From: Phycomyces blakesleeanus NRRL 1555(-)
Lineage: Eukaryota; Mucoromycota; Mucoromycetes; Mucorales; Phycomycetaceae
Length of the DNA stretch: 64,000 bases
NCBI RefSeq assembly: GCF_001638985.1
Contig: NW_017265193.1
Location: 1-64,000 of the forward strand
Direction: 5' to 3'
A model generated the notes under the pieces. It was not told the DNA's origin, searched no databases, and saw only the letters and a list, made by a program, of their open reading frames with translations. The position numbers and the translations under genes are program-made. Below are positions 51,115-62,119 of this stretch, piece by piece; position 1 is the first letter of the stretch, and the number at the start of each line of letters is the position of its first letter.

Positions 51115-52639
51115 AAGTGAAAATATATATATATATATATATAATACAAGAACAAGAGTACCTTCTTATATATATTTTTTTGTTCTTCTAAATTATTATT
51201 ATTATTATTATTACAATAACTATATAATTACTACTAATACAAATACTGCTAATATTAATATTAAATTACTATACTATTTACTATTTACTATTTAAATATT
51301 ATTATATTCTTGCAGTTTAAAATGACCTCTTTTACACGTATTGGATTATTGTTTCTTTCTTTTTTTTTTGGTAGTGTCGTTTTCTTTAAGGATAAATGTA
51401 GTTTGTATGTAGTGAGAGTGCTTTACTTCTTGTGTAAAAAAAAAAGTAGAAAATTATAGAGATATAAAAAGGCAAGAAGAGAAACGATAGTTTGAAACTC
51501 AAAAGGTGTGAAGAAGAAAAAACTTCAGATCAATATATCAATATATAAAGTAGCTCTAAAAAAAATTAGAAAGAGAAAAGGAAAGTGTGTGTGTGTTCAA
51601 TTATTTTTTCTCTTGATCAATCCTTCTCAGCAAGTGAAGTTAATCACTACTGTTTTTTGAATATGAGTTTGCGTTGAGATAAAAATTAATTTGCGCTGAC
51701 ATTAAAAGAATATTTACGTTGTAGAATAGTGAGACTATTTTCCGGTTCGGACCTCAGTAATCTGTCCGTAGGAAGAGACGTGGGTTTTACACAAATCCTT
51801 AAATTGTTGTACCACCTATAGGAAGTAGGATAAGATTTAAGGTCACTGACCATCTTAATAAAATCAGTTCTTTTCCTTTATTTTGTTGTAAGAGGGTATC
51901 TTGAGAGATCCCTGAGCGAGAATAGAGTAATAAGAGCCACCTTTCGTTGAGACGATTGTTGACAGTACTGAGTAAAATCTGGAATACTGCCACCTTACCG
52001 TTTATCCCATCCCTGTGAACCATAACCACGATACCACCAAAGATCAGAACAACGCATAGAAGAAAAACTGTCTTTTTCGTATAGGAACCTTGTTTAATCA
52101 CCACTTTTTTTTAAGAAAAGCGGCCTATATAAGACGCTCTAATTCTCATAATAAAACCAATAGCGCAATTGAGGTTCTGTATCGTCAAGGTCGAAAGAGA
52201 AAAAAAAAAAGAAAAGCATAATACTACACTTTCTACGAATTAAATCCACTAACAGTCTTTTTTATTATTATTTATGGTCCTCTATCAGAGCAATGAATAT
52301 ATACTTTATTTGCTGTAGTAATACTGTGATATATGGGTCTTTTTAATCGGTGTATATTATCATGGTATTATATTATAAATGAATATTGGCGAAAAAGTGA
52401 TGATGAAGAGATGTGTTCAGATAGAAATGTATGGATGTTACAAGACCGGATGGTTTGTGTAAAAAATGCTTGAATGACAAAAATAATACATTATTATTAT
52501 TAAATGTGTGAATGGATGGAGTTGAATAGATGTACTAGACAAATAATAATATAATAAAAAACTTAAAGAAAGCGTTACTGTCAATGACAATAACGATGAA
52601 AAAAAAAAGGAATAGTAGTAATCAACTGAAGTTCAATAT
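51115..52639. other. intergenic region with one doubtful small ORF
   Basis: Holds the PPP4R1 promoter, ATT and TA repeats (51123-51141, 51189-51212) and poly-A runs. On the minus strand, 52104-51799 encodes 101 residues beginning with a strong hydrophobic segment (TVFLLCVVLIFGGIVVMV), and a TATATAAG box lies just upstream (about 52122). A further downstream frame near 51815-51735 reads KTHVSSYGQITEVRTGK then stop. These could be exons of a small membrane protein, but I could not settle the splicing. Confidence 0.3.
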
Positions 52640-52856
52640 CTAGACGAGGCACCAAGTGTTCGGTTGCAAGTCCTGCTGAGCAGTGCATATAATTCGGATA
52701 CTGGGACAACACCAGCTTCATCATCTCGCGTAACATCAGCAGCATGAAATTCATTCCAGAAACATCGTCCGACTTTTGACAGCTTGTTCAAGTTCATCAT
52801 TTATACAAAAGAATGTAGGTTCGATAAGGACGAAGCATAAGTGAACTGCGCAATTT

Positions 52857-53208
52857 TCAGCATTGTGTAGCAATTTTCGTGTTGTTTTTTTTTGTAATAA
52901 AGAACGTTAGATCAAGTCCATTGATCATGAATCCAAAGCACGAGTTCAGTTTCCACTTGTCAATTGCCCTTTTTGAAGCGATTCCTAAGCGTAAGACATC
53001 GAGTGATACTGAATGTTTTGTTGTAGAACTGTTGCCAGGCTTTACTTCTCCGAAACCAACAGGGTGGCCAAAGTCGTGTTGCATGATCGTTGAAACAATT
53101 GCATCGGGACGTATATCACTTTTCTCCTCATCTGTTGATTTATTTGGCCATCGTAATGCAACATTATTATCTTGATCGGCAATAAGCTTGGATAACAAGG
53201 CATCATAA
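52857..53208 (-). pseudogene. fragment of a protein common in Mucorales, FGEVK motif
   Basis: A minus-strand frame with RPDAIVSTIMQHDFGHPVGFGEVKPG and then LDVLRLGIASKRAID, a pattern I recall from many uncharacterised Mucorales proteins. The D...GEVK spacing is reminiscent of PD-(D/E)XK nucleases, but that is speculation. A frame change near 52857 precedes a further stretch (YTMLKIAQFT) that fits the same family. The upstream end is lost where the Tc1 element is inserted. Confidence 0.45.
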
Positions 53209-53210
53209 TA

Positions 53211-54564
53211 CAGTGCCGTAGGTTGGTAAAGTGCACAGATTTAAGTTAAAAAAAATGAAAATGTTTATACGAATGCTACCATCTATGTTTTTCCATTTTT
53301 ACATTTATAACACACTGTCAAAATACCACACAAGAAAGCTTGAAGTCTTCTCTTCTATAAAAATTGGTTTTAAAAGTATGTTTTAATATTTTGTATACAA
53401 TCCTTTACTCTTCTTGAGAGCATGTAGCCTCTTTGGCGTTGAGTTGCAATGGGTCGCACACACAGACGCTGGTATTTTTCTCCATTCCTCTTGTAAAAAC
53501 CTCTTCGATTGGGTAAGGTTCTTTGGGTGAGGTCTTCTAGCCCTCACCTGTTTTCCAAGATATACCCACACATTCTCAATTGAGCTGAGATCGGGACTGC
53601 ACGCAGGCCACTTCATTACCTCCAAATTGGCAGCTGTTTGATACTCTTCTATCATTTTTGTTCTATGACAAGGGGCATTATCTTGCTGGAAAATAAATCT
53701 ATCATTGTGTGCTTGCTCCAGGCGACGTTTGAAGGGAACCAGCCTTTTTTCCAGGATGTTCTTATAACTCCATTGATTCTGGCTGCCATGCACGATTTCT
53801 AGGGGGTCAACTCCACCAGACCGAATGTATCCCCAAATCATTACTGATCCTTTTCCGCCTTGGATCATCGGTCTTATACAGTCATATCTGTATTTCTCTG
53901 ATGCCAGACGCCAGATTCGCACACTTTTGCTCATAGGAAACAGCATGAATGATGACTCATCACTCCGAACCACGCGTTCCCAGCTCTGGTTGACATTTTG
54001 GACATGGCGAGCAAATGCCATGCGGTTCTTTCGATGCTTATCAGTAAGCCAAGGCTTGTGTACAGCCATATATGACTTCATATTAAGTCTTTTAATAGCA
54101 TCACGCAAGGTATCCTTGCAAACAGTCCGATGCAAGGTGATTGACATAGTCTGAATTAGGGTGTCCAGATTGGCTGACCTGTCTTTCACTATCTCGCAAC
54201 GCAAAACATGCAGATCTCTTTCAGTAAATATCTTGGAAGGTCCCTTTCGCTTTGGTGTAACTGCAGTCCCTCTTTCATCATATTTCTTGACTAAATTGTA
54301 GACAGTTCGTCGTGATATTCCATGCGTTTCACAGATGACTGGTACTTTTTCTCCAGATTTAAAAGATCCAATAATTACGCCGTTCTTTTTGCTTAAAATC
54401 TCTCTTTCAAGCATACGAGCTTCAGAAATGTTTTTGGAAGACATGGTTAAAATTAAATGAGAAATAAAGGGTGTGAAAGAGAAAACAAAACAAGAGATGG
54501 ACATTTTTTTATTAAAAAAAAAGTCGGGAATTCAAAGTGTGCACTTTACCAACCTACGGCACTG
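53211..54564 (-). mobile_element. complete Tc1-type transposon, 1354 bases
   Basis: Bounded by perfect 27-base terminal inverted repeats (53211-53237 and 54538-54564), starting CAGTGCCGTAGGTTGG from each end. TA is present on both sides (53209-53210, 54565-54566), the Tc1/mariner target duplication. It carries one intact transposase gene. Perfect ends and an open gene suggest recent or ongoing activity. Confidence 0.93.
53383..54444 (-). CDS. Tc1-type DD34E transposase
   Basis: The open frame begins at 54504, but the second methionine (MSSKNISEARM, 54444) is the more likely start, giving 353 residues. An N-terminal helix-turn-helix (VPVICETHGISRRTVYNLVKK) and a second DNA-binding region lead into the catalytic core: RSDESSF (first Asp), FQQDNAPCHRT (second Asp) and SPDLSSIENVW (Glu), with 34 residues between the second Asp and the Glu. 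This is the DD34E Tc1 signature, and all three acidic residues are intact. The enzyme cuts at the terminal inverted repeats and inserts at TA. No frameshift or stop was found. Confidence 0.92.
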   Translation of the reverse strand: MSSKNISEARMLEREILSKKNGVIIGSFKSGEKVPVICETHGISRRTVYNLVKKYDERGTAVTPKRKGPSKIFTERDLHVLRCEIVKDRSANLDTLIQTMSITLHRTVCKDTLRDAIKRLNMKSYMAVHKPWLTDKHRKNRMAFARHVQNVNQSWERVVRSDESSFMLFPMSKSVRIWRLASEKYRYDCIRPMIQGGKGSVMIWGYIRSGGVDPLEIVHGSQNQWSYKNILEKRLVPFKRRLEQAHNDRFIFQQDNAPCHRTKMIEEYQTAANLEVMKWPACSPDLSSIENVWVYLGKQVRARRPHPKNLTQSKRFLQEEWRKIPASVCATHCNSTPKRLHALKKSKGLYTKY

Positions 54565-54704
54565 TATTTGCCACCATATTCTCCTTTCTTGAATCCAATC
54601 GAGGAATTTTGGTAAAAAGTAAAAGCTGGTGTTAGAAGAACACCATTGACGACAGATGATCGTCCCACAGATCGTATATGTGAATCGGCTAGAAAAGTAA
54701 CAAA
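54565..54704 (+). pseudogene. C-terminal scrap of another DDE transposase
   Basis: The plus strand reads YLPPYSPFLNPIEEFW, the hallmark around the catalytic Glu of Tc1/IS630-type transposases, then a TAA at 54613-54615, then KVKAGVRRTPLTTDD. The residues upstream that should carry the Asp motifs are absent: the sequence left of the Tc1 element does not encode them. It belongs to a different subfamily from the intact Tc1 beside it. Confidence 0.6.
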
Positions 54705-56280
54705 AAAAAAAAGATTGTGAAGGATGGATTAAGCATTCAATGTCATTTTTCCAGAAGTGTTTGAATGAGGAAAGAAATCTTTAAAGCAAGAAATCGGAAT
54801 AATCCAAGTTGACGTCCAGGACGCCATCAGAAATAAATTAAAATTAAAGTGCCATTTACCAAGTTTGTTTGTGTTAGCTACTATCAATTGATACCAGCCT
54901 TGTCTTTTATAATTGTTGTAGATCCATTTCACCAAAAGTATAATTTTATTCAATTATACAATTCGGTTGTCGAATGCTGGAATTCATATTGTCATATGGC
55001 ATACCAGATCAATACAAATAGAGTGCAATCTATTATATTATATTATAGTATAGTATAGTATATTCTTAGAAACCAGAATGTGTATTTGTCTCTATACACA
55101 TACGCATTAGTATAGACCTATAGCGTTTGTGTTTCCTAGTGAGAGAATATATATTTCTAAAGATAAGAGTAAATTCAACAATCTCTCCTTTTATGGCTGG
55201 TCTTTTTAATACAAAAAATAAAAAATAAAAAAATAGAAAAAGAGAGATATAGAGCGGAAAATACTTTCTGCAGATAATGAAACACATGCACGTACAATAT
55301 ATTCTCCTCTTGGGTTTATTTAAAGCCTTGTTAAATAAATATAAGAAATCAATTTGTATTAATATGTATAAGCATATCAGTATAACGTTTTTCAAGAGGG
55401 CAATTTATTTCAAACTTGCTAATAATATGGTATGGGATGCCAAGCATTCAAGAAAACTGTTAAACTGCATCCTAAGCCACGTATCATCAGCCATCTTTTT
55501 TTATATATATTTACATATTCGTAAATGTAGAAATTAACAGAAAACATCGAATGGTTTGGATCTATTTGATTTAAAATAAACTATGTTTCTGTCTTGTACC
55601 ATCTACTTTAAATATCAGTTACCATATCGACGTGCCTTCAAAAAAAAAAAAAAACCAAAGTAGGAGCTTAAATGTGATTTTATTTTGCCTGTATTTGGAC
55701 AATTATTCTTTTGTTAGCTCCCCGAATAAACCACTCGGGAAGCAACTTTCTTTTATCTATATATATATATTTATCATTTTTTTTATCCAAGCAATTCCAC
55801 GAAAGAAAGACAAAACTCAAATGACCCTTTAAATTGTATTTGATTTCAAGAAAAGGCTTATTGGATCCCAATGTACCGTTTGATATTATATTGCACTAAG
55901 AAAGAATAAAGAAAAATGACAGAATTGAGGCAACTACCTTTGGAATAAAGAAATCTAAAACGCTGTTTCCTACACAGAGCAAAACTAGTTATATTTATTT
56001 ATATAGATTCTTCTCCTTGCATTCGAAATAAACTATTTATATCCTTGCCGCCACTCAAATACATCTTTTAATGGCGGGAGTTAACATAAAGGTTGTACAC
56101 GCTGTACGATAAAATAGAACGGGTAAAAAAATAACAATAAAAATCGACATATATATATAAAAGCATTGGTATTCAACAAGTTTTTTCTTTCTTTTTTCTT
56201 TCTTTCTATTGTTGTTTTTGCTGTTCTCATTAAACAGATCCTCCTTCATCCCTCTTCCTCTTTATCTTTCTTTGTTTGTT
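54705..56280. other. intergenic region
   Basis: AT-rich, with a TATTA/TATAG run near 55030-55058, poly-A runs and short open frames on both strands without motifs. The last 200 bases are the promoter and pyrimidine-rich leader of the secreted-protein gene. Confidence 0.5.
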
Positions 56281-56992
56281 ATGAAGTTCATTGCATCGTC
56301 AGCACTGTTGGTACTAGCATCCATTGTATTGCCTAGTACTTTGGCACAGTCCAGTGAATGGCTGTCCAATGATGCCGTCAGCTATGCAGCAAAGAAAACA
56401 ACTACTCCAGCAAAGAACTCAACCAGCCATCCTTTGGTCAAGCTCGTAAGCGAAACCCAGTTTTGCTTTTTCTTGCCTCCCGGTCCCAAGCTTGATGTGG
56501 CCACTCATGAAGACATCGGTGTCGCACACTGCACAAAGTCAAATGTTATTCCTGGTGTCAAGACTTTCCCTACTGGTTTCATTACCGTTGCTCACTTTCA
56601 GCAGACCTCGACATATGTTCAGGTCACTGGTTACATGAACTCCAAGCTCTTTGGACTTATCCCAACCGATGAAGGTGGACAGGTAAATATATACACAAAT
56701 GCGTGTATAAAGAAGAACATTCGACTAACCTTAAGATGCCTTTGATCTTTAGTACGATAACCACGGTATGCTTCCAAACCCTGTTGTTGTGACTATTACT
56801 TTTAAGAGACAGAGAAAAAATTAATATATGTTAATTAAATAGGTAATGGAAAGCCTGTTGGTGCCCAGTGCTCTGGTTACAACTACTTTGTCAATGTTGT
56901 TGAGCCTGCCGACAACCGTTACTGCATTCGCTGTTGCCAAAACAAGGTGAGATTCAATTTTAGAAAACAAAAAACAAAAAGATCAAGAGCTA

Positions 56993-57025
<33 letters not shown>

Positions 57026-57586
57026 TGATGCACGTTCTATAAGGTTGACTGTAACACTGGTCGCTCTGCTTATGGCTGCATGCGTGTCGTTCCTGGTGAT
57101 TACAGCGGAAACACACATGTCAACAATGTCTTGTCCGAAATTAACCAAACCCCCGAAGGATCTGGCGAGTCTACAGCTGACTCTAGCGCAGAGGAAGACA
57201 GCGAAGTCAAGGAGATCTTGACCGAGACCATTCAATACGCAAAGGACCACCCCGACGTTTCCGAAATCCAGGCCGAGTGGGATCGCATGACCAAGTCTCT
57301 GGTCCACTCTTACCCCGATCTTGAGTCCCAGTTGAACGATGTCAAATCCACCACTGACTCTTATACCACCGTTGAAGAGTGGAACACATTCTTTACTGCT
57401 TTGGAATCCAAGCTTTCATCAAGCACAGAGCACAATGATGCAGTAGATGACACCACCACCACCACCACCACGCCCACTGCTGCAGCCAGTGCTGAAAGTG
57501 ATTATGTTACAAACGAGCAGCTGGAACAGGAGATTTCTGATATTAGAGAGGAGTTTAATGAGCGAATTGAAGAGCTCCAAAACTAA
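56281..57586 (+). CDS. secreted cysteine-containing protein, macrophage-activating-glycoprotein-like, 353 aa
   Basis: Four exons: 56281-56682, 56753-56765 (13 bases), 56843-56946, 57044-57586; total 1062 bases, in frame. The start MKFIASSALLVLASIV is a signal peptide, cleaved near residue 22. The core (FCFFLPPGP, then HCTKSN, PTGFITVAHF, YVQVTGYMN, DEGGQYD, CIRCCQNKVDCNTGRSAYGCMRVVPGDY) resembles a family of fungal secreted proteins known from basidiomycetes as macrophage-activating-glycoprotein-like. The C-terminal half is acidic, then Thr/Ala-rich, then a short coiled coil (EQLEQEISDIREEFNERI), which I do not recall in that family. One N-glycosylation site (NSTS) lies near residue 45. Function unknown; likely cell surface or outside. 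Confidence 0.7.
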
Positions 57587-59307
57587 AAAAAAAAAAACTA
57601 AACAAAAGATATTGGCCACTGTTATCGTTATCATTTATCATTTATCACTATCCTTATTAATACTAACTAATAGAAAATATTAGCCAGTCAATTATTCTAT
57701 AAAAACAATCTATATATCTTTTTTATATTATGTATTGTTAATGTAAATAAATAAATAAATAAATAATATATATATATATATAATTTACTTGGAATTATTG
57801 AATGGATTGTGGGGATCATAGTGACATTTATTAGGTAGTGCATAAGCCTTTGGGAGCACAACATGTAACCGTTAATGTTATTTTCTCCTTTAATGGTTAT
57901 TTAACAAAAGATGTATAAAAATATAATTGATTGCACCTGCATTCATGTATTTTTATACATAATATTTATTTATACACTATATTTCCAAAAGCAATCTGAT
58001 ATATATATATATAAATATTAAAGAAAAGAATAATTATCCTTTGGTAGTGAAAATTAATACCTGTTTCAAAAAATAACATAAAATAAAATAGGTTTCCTCT
58101 TCTTAACAATAATGACGCATATTACATATTTTTGTAACCAAGAAAAAAAAATCATTAGCTGTTTTGAGATTGTGGCACAAAGCAAGTTACTGAGTAGATA
58201 AACGCATATATTTATAAATTCCAGTTGTATAAAGAAGTTGAACCAAGTTTGAACTTATTTATTACAGTGTTTTTGCTTTTTGTACTCAAAAGATAGTCCT
58301 CATTACTGCCAGACACATGTGTTTCCAAGCCAACCGATTGGTAGTAAACAAATAATAAAAATAAACAGTGGTAGAAATACAGGAACCTTGGTTTATGATG
58401 ACACTTGAATGAGTGTATCTTTGGGTCTGGGTACTATTGATAGGACATCAAAACTAACGCTACGAGACATTTATAAATAAACAATTATATTTAACCTTTT
58501 TGAATAAAAATAAAAAGAAGAAACTTAGTGTTCTCTTTTGATCTTGTCCATAACCATTCGACCGTGTCAAACAAACAAAGAAGATAAAAGCGTGGTTGTG
58601 AAAGGGAAGAGGGGTAGGATTTATAATTCCAAAGATTTCTTCACCTACTAAGTTTGTTTCTTTGTATGTTATTTTTTATCACCTTAAATTTTGATGTAAA
58701 GTGACAGATAAGACTGATCTTTAAGGAAGAGCATGAAAAAAAAAACTATTTGCTTTCTTTTTTGTTGGCATCTTTGAAAGACATTAGATCCCAAGATGTG
58801 TATTGAGAACAGTTTTCCTATAATTGTCTAGTCTCTGTATGTCTGTTTGATTATTTATTTATATTGCCTTGGATCAATTGGATCTAACAAGTAAACTAAC
58901 GGAAGCTTTGATTGCAAGCATTCTTCTAGTTTGTCCTATTCAACCTCCTATTTCAGAAAAAGAAATATTCTTTGTGTGTGTGTATTCTTTTTTTCTTTTA
59001 TGTCGAAAATATGTGTGGTTGGACATGATTTTGAATGTAATGTATTGCTATGGAAATAAAATGTATTTTGTTGGTTTATTATATATGCAAAAATAATTTT
59101 GGGAAATAATGAATGAATCAAAACATGCTGTCAAAGGTAACAACATTTGTCTCGTATGTTGGTCTTATGCAGACTCAAGACTATCTCAAGCTACACCAGA
59201 TATATCTATAACTATAAGACTCTTATTGAAACAAAAAAAGCATTATTTACTTTTGTGTTTATTTGCGTTTAAAAAATATAATATAAATACATAAGAACTT
59301 ACGACTA
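57587..59307. other. intergenic region
   Basis: Starts with the secreted gene's 3' region (TAAA and TA tandem, 57746-57782). Short frames occur (58869-59096, 59109-59294), but neither shows motifs nor splice support. Nothing else recognised. Confidence 0.5.
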
Positions 59308-59533
59308 GTTGGTGTGGACAGACTAAAATGTTCGGACAACTCTGACTGTAGTCTTCTTTAATTTCCTATTGGATTGAGAATATTATGCTTTTAATTGAAG
59401 AGACGTGCCATAGGATTAAAGGTCTAGAAAACCTGACAACAAAAGATTCTTAAATGATGGAAGGTGTGATATTATGGACACTTCAATTTTATCTAATATA
59501 GATTTGAACGTTTTAGTCTGTCCACATCAACTC
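59308..59533. mobile_element. short MITE candidate
   Basis: About 226 bases with imperfect inverted ends: GTTGGTGTGGACAGACTAAA at the left and the complement of GTTGATGTGGACAGACTAAA at the right, next to TA on both sides (59306-59307, 59534-59535, with a two-base offset on the right). No coding capacity. It fits a non-autonomous Tc1/mariner-type element. Confidence 0.65.
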
Positions 59534-60577
59534 TAAGGTAAGAGTAATGCTGATGAATACATTTAGAAGAATAAATCAAGTAAATCACTCAAAAGCTTGA
59601 ATTTCTTTTGGTTTATGAATTTATCAAATATGTCCATTTTTTCCTTCTGCTTTTGGTTTTCTTTTTGGAATTGATCATGAATAATTGACCTTTCTTCATT
59701 TTTACTAACATTAAAATCATTATATCTTAAAGAGAGATAGAGAGAGATGGAGTGAGGAAAATACTATGATTTATACCAGTATATATATATATATATATCA
59801 TATTATGATGTTAAAAAAATGAAATAAAACAAAACACTTCTTTAAATAGCCATTTTATTTGGCACAAAGTAATTTGAGGATAAATAGTACATAACCATTA
59901 TCTTTCTTACCTATTGTATTTCTTTGTATAAGAGTGCCATGGCAAACAAATTCTATTTGATTTTGTATGTCTTGCTCTATCATAAAAGCAATCCCCCTCT
60001 CTTTCTCTATATACATGTACATATATCTTTCTCAATCCATCAATATATCCGTCTTTCCAAGAATTGCTCCATTGTAATGACCCAATTTTTATATTTGTTT
60101 GCGGTGGTAGTGATGAATATGATGGTGATGATGATAATGCTAATAATGATAATGATCGTGGTGGTTGTAGTTGTAGTTGTAGTTGCGGTTGTAATGGCAA
60201 CAGTACTAATAGCGGTTGTGACAGTTGAATACGATAAGTAACGCTTGCTACCTGAATTCGGTTCACACTTCATTTGTATTTGATCCTTTCTATTTCTATT
60301 TCTCTATTTTTTATTCTTCTTCTTATCTCAATCCATTTTTTCACTTGACTGTGTCTTATCCGTAAACACATCATTTTTTATCCATCCTCTTCCTCCTCCT
60401 CTTCTTACACACTTTATGTGTCGCATGATGCATATATATATATATATATATATACCTGGGTGTGTACTTGCGCATTTTTGTATGTGTGTATATATATAGA
60501 GAGAAAGAGATAGACAGAGACAGATATAGAGCGAATACACGTCATTGAGGGGGAGAGGGTTTTCTTTCTTTCTTTCG
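59534..60577. other. intergenic region with simple repeats
   Basis: Includes a TA run (59781-59798), GATGAT and GTTGTA tandem blocks (about 60118-60190) and a TA run at 60431-60452. The Thr- or Val-rich open frames here are by-products of the repeats. Confidence 0.5.
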
Positions 60578-62119
60578 TCAAATACGTTTTTGTTGGAGTA
60601 CTGGCTGCAATTCTTCGCGTATTCTCGAGGACTTCTTGCGTCGACCCCCATTATTATGAAGATTTACTTTGAAGATGTGTGTAAAAGATGATATAAGGCT
60701 ATTGGATGATTTCATGGAACTCTTGGTAGGCTTGGAGCTGCTTTGATTATTGGTATCTGGCGGTAAAATAGCATTTCCAGGTTGGTTACTCTGTGTATTT
60801 TCTGTTTGGACGGCAGTAGTATTTGTAGCAGTAATATCGACAGAAGTAGCAACCATCGGAGTAGTCGTTGTTGGAGCACTAGTTGTTGGAGCACTAGGCG
60901 TAGCAACAACAGTTGTGGAAGTAGCAATTGTGGTAGCAGTCGTGGTAGTAGCAGTTGTAGCAGCAGTTTTGGCAGTAGTTTTAGTAGTCTTAGTCGCAAC
61001 ACGAAGAGGAAGAGGAAGAGGAGCAGAAACAGTTGCAGGAACTGGAAGAGAGGAAGAGGAAGAATTTTGTTCAGCTTTCTTTTGCTTATTTTTTGGTGCA
61101 GCCGTTCGAGCCTTTTTGGATATAGGTGCCGATCCCTGGATCTTGCTATCTGTGGCTTTTGATTTGGAACGTCCTCTACGATTTGATGGAATATCAACTT
61201 TGAAAGTATGTGTGTACGTCATCTTGGGAGTCTCGACTTTAGGAGGAGGAGGAGGATTGGCGGATGGAGCAGGAAGAATCTTTTGGCACTTGGTTTTTAA
61301 TGGTATTTCACGCACCAGCTTTTTCTTTTTCTTACTATAGCTATTACTACCACTACTGCTATTATTATTGGTGCTGTTGTTGTTGTTGTTGTTGTTGTAG
61401 TAGTAGTAATTGTTGTTGTAGTTATTGTTAGGTTGTTGATTCATGATCGGTACAATTGGCGGGGGATAATATAATAAAGGTCGAGGATCATTAACTATCA
61501 CCATTGGTTGGGGTTTGTACATATAAAATTGATCTTCTCTAGGCCTTGGAACCTCTTGAATATATTGTGAGCTATTCGGATCGGCGGGTCTGAATACAGC
61601 AGGGTTGGTCGGGTTTTCGTAAGTTTCTGGAGCAATTTGTGTAGCAGTGCTAGCAAAAGTAGCAGTACTAGTACTAGTAGTAGCAGTATTTGCATTAGTA
61701 GCAGTCTTTTCAGTAGTATCCGTAGTATCCGTAGTATCAGTAGTAGTGTCAGGTTTTGAAGAAGGGTCAAGTTCGGGTTGTTTAGAGTGGCCTGACGACA
61801 CCGATGAAGATAAGACTTGAGAACTGTTTGGCTGTTTGTGTTTTAATTGACTAGTTGAAGATGAAGTTTCAGTTGGTTCGGCACTTTTTGGTGCTATAGT
61901 TCGACGAGTGATCTCCAATGGCTGATCGGCTTTGATTCTCTTTGGTTTGATTGGGATATTGACTCTGAATGTGTGAAAAGATGATGGCTTGGAATAATTG
62001 GGTGTACTATTAGGTATCAGAGGAATGTAGGTAGAAGGAGGTTGCCTATCTTTGGGGCTAGCTCTTGTACGTGGCCTTCCTCGACGATGACCAGGAATAT
62101 TGACCTTGAATGTGTGCAT
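60578..62119 (-). CDS. hypothetical protein with four HTFKVNIP-RRGR motifs, 513 aa
   Basis: One open exon, MHTFKVNIPGHRRGRPRTRA at the start. A short motif occurs four times: residues 2-16 (HTFKVNIPGHRRGRP), 49-61 (HTFRVNIPIKPKR), about 303-317 (HTFKVDIPSNRRGRS) and about 480-494 (HIFKVNLHNNGGRRK). Each has H-F-K/R-V-N/D followed by a basic patch; the first ends in an RGRP AT-hook core. Linkers are low-complexity: Thr/Ala-rich, a Tyr/Asn run near 240-255, and Pro-rich near 290. There is no signal peptide or membrane segment. The basic patches suggest nuclear localisation and minor-groove DNA binding, but this is inference. I recognise no family. Codon repeats (GTA/GCA tandem) show it has grown by microsatellite expansion. 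A wholly spurious frame is unlikely given the conserved motif. Confidence 0.7.
   Translation of the reverse strand: MHTFKVNIPGHRRGRPRTRASPKDRQPPSTYIPLIPNSTPNYSKPSSFHTFRVNIPIKPKRIKADQPLEITRRTIAPKSAEPTETSSSTSQLKHKQPNSSQVLSSSVSSGHSKQPELDPSSKPDTTTDTTDTTDTTEKTATNANTATTSTSTATFASTATQIAPETYENPTNPAVFRPADPNSSQYIQEVPRPREDQFYMYKPQPMVIVNDPRPLLYYPPPIVPIMNQQPNNNYNNNYYYYNNNNNNNSTNNNSSSGSNSYSKKKKKLVREIPLKTKCQKILPAPSANPPPPPKVETPKMTYTHTFKVDIPSNRRGRSKSKATDSKIQGSAPISKKARTAAPKNKQKKAEQNSSSSSLPVPATVSAPLPLPLRVATKTTKTTAKTAATTATTTTATTIATSTTVVATPSAPTTSAPTTTTPMVATSVDITATNTTAVQTENTQSNQPGNAILPPDTNNQSSSKPTKSSMKSSNSLISSFTHIFKVNLHNNGGRRKKSSRIREELQPVLQQKRI

Noticed and set aside
59907..60266. Leu/Gln/Thr-rich frames on both strands
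   Set aside because: Generated by GAT and GTTGTA tandem repeats; no homology-like pattern.
60750..61340. Val/Ala-rich plus-strand open frames opposite the four-motif protein
   Set aside because: They are the reverse reading of its Thr/Ala codon repeats.
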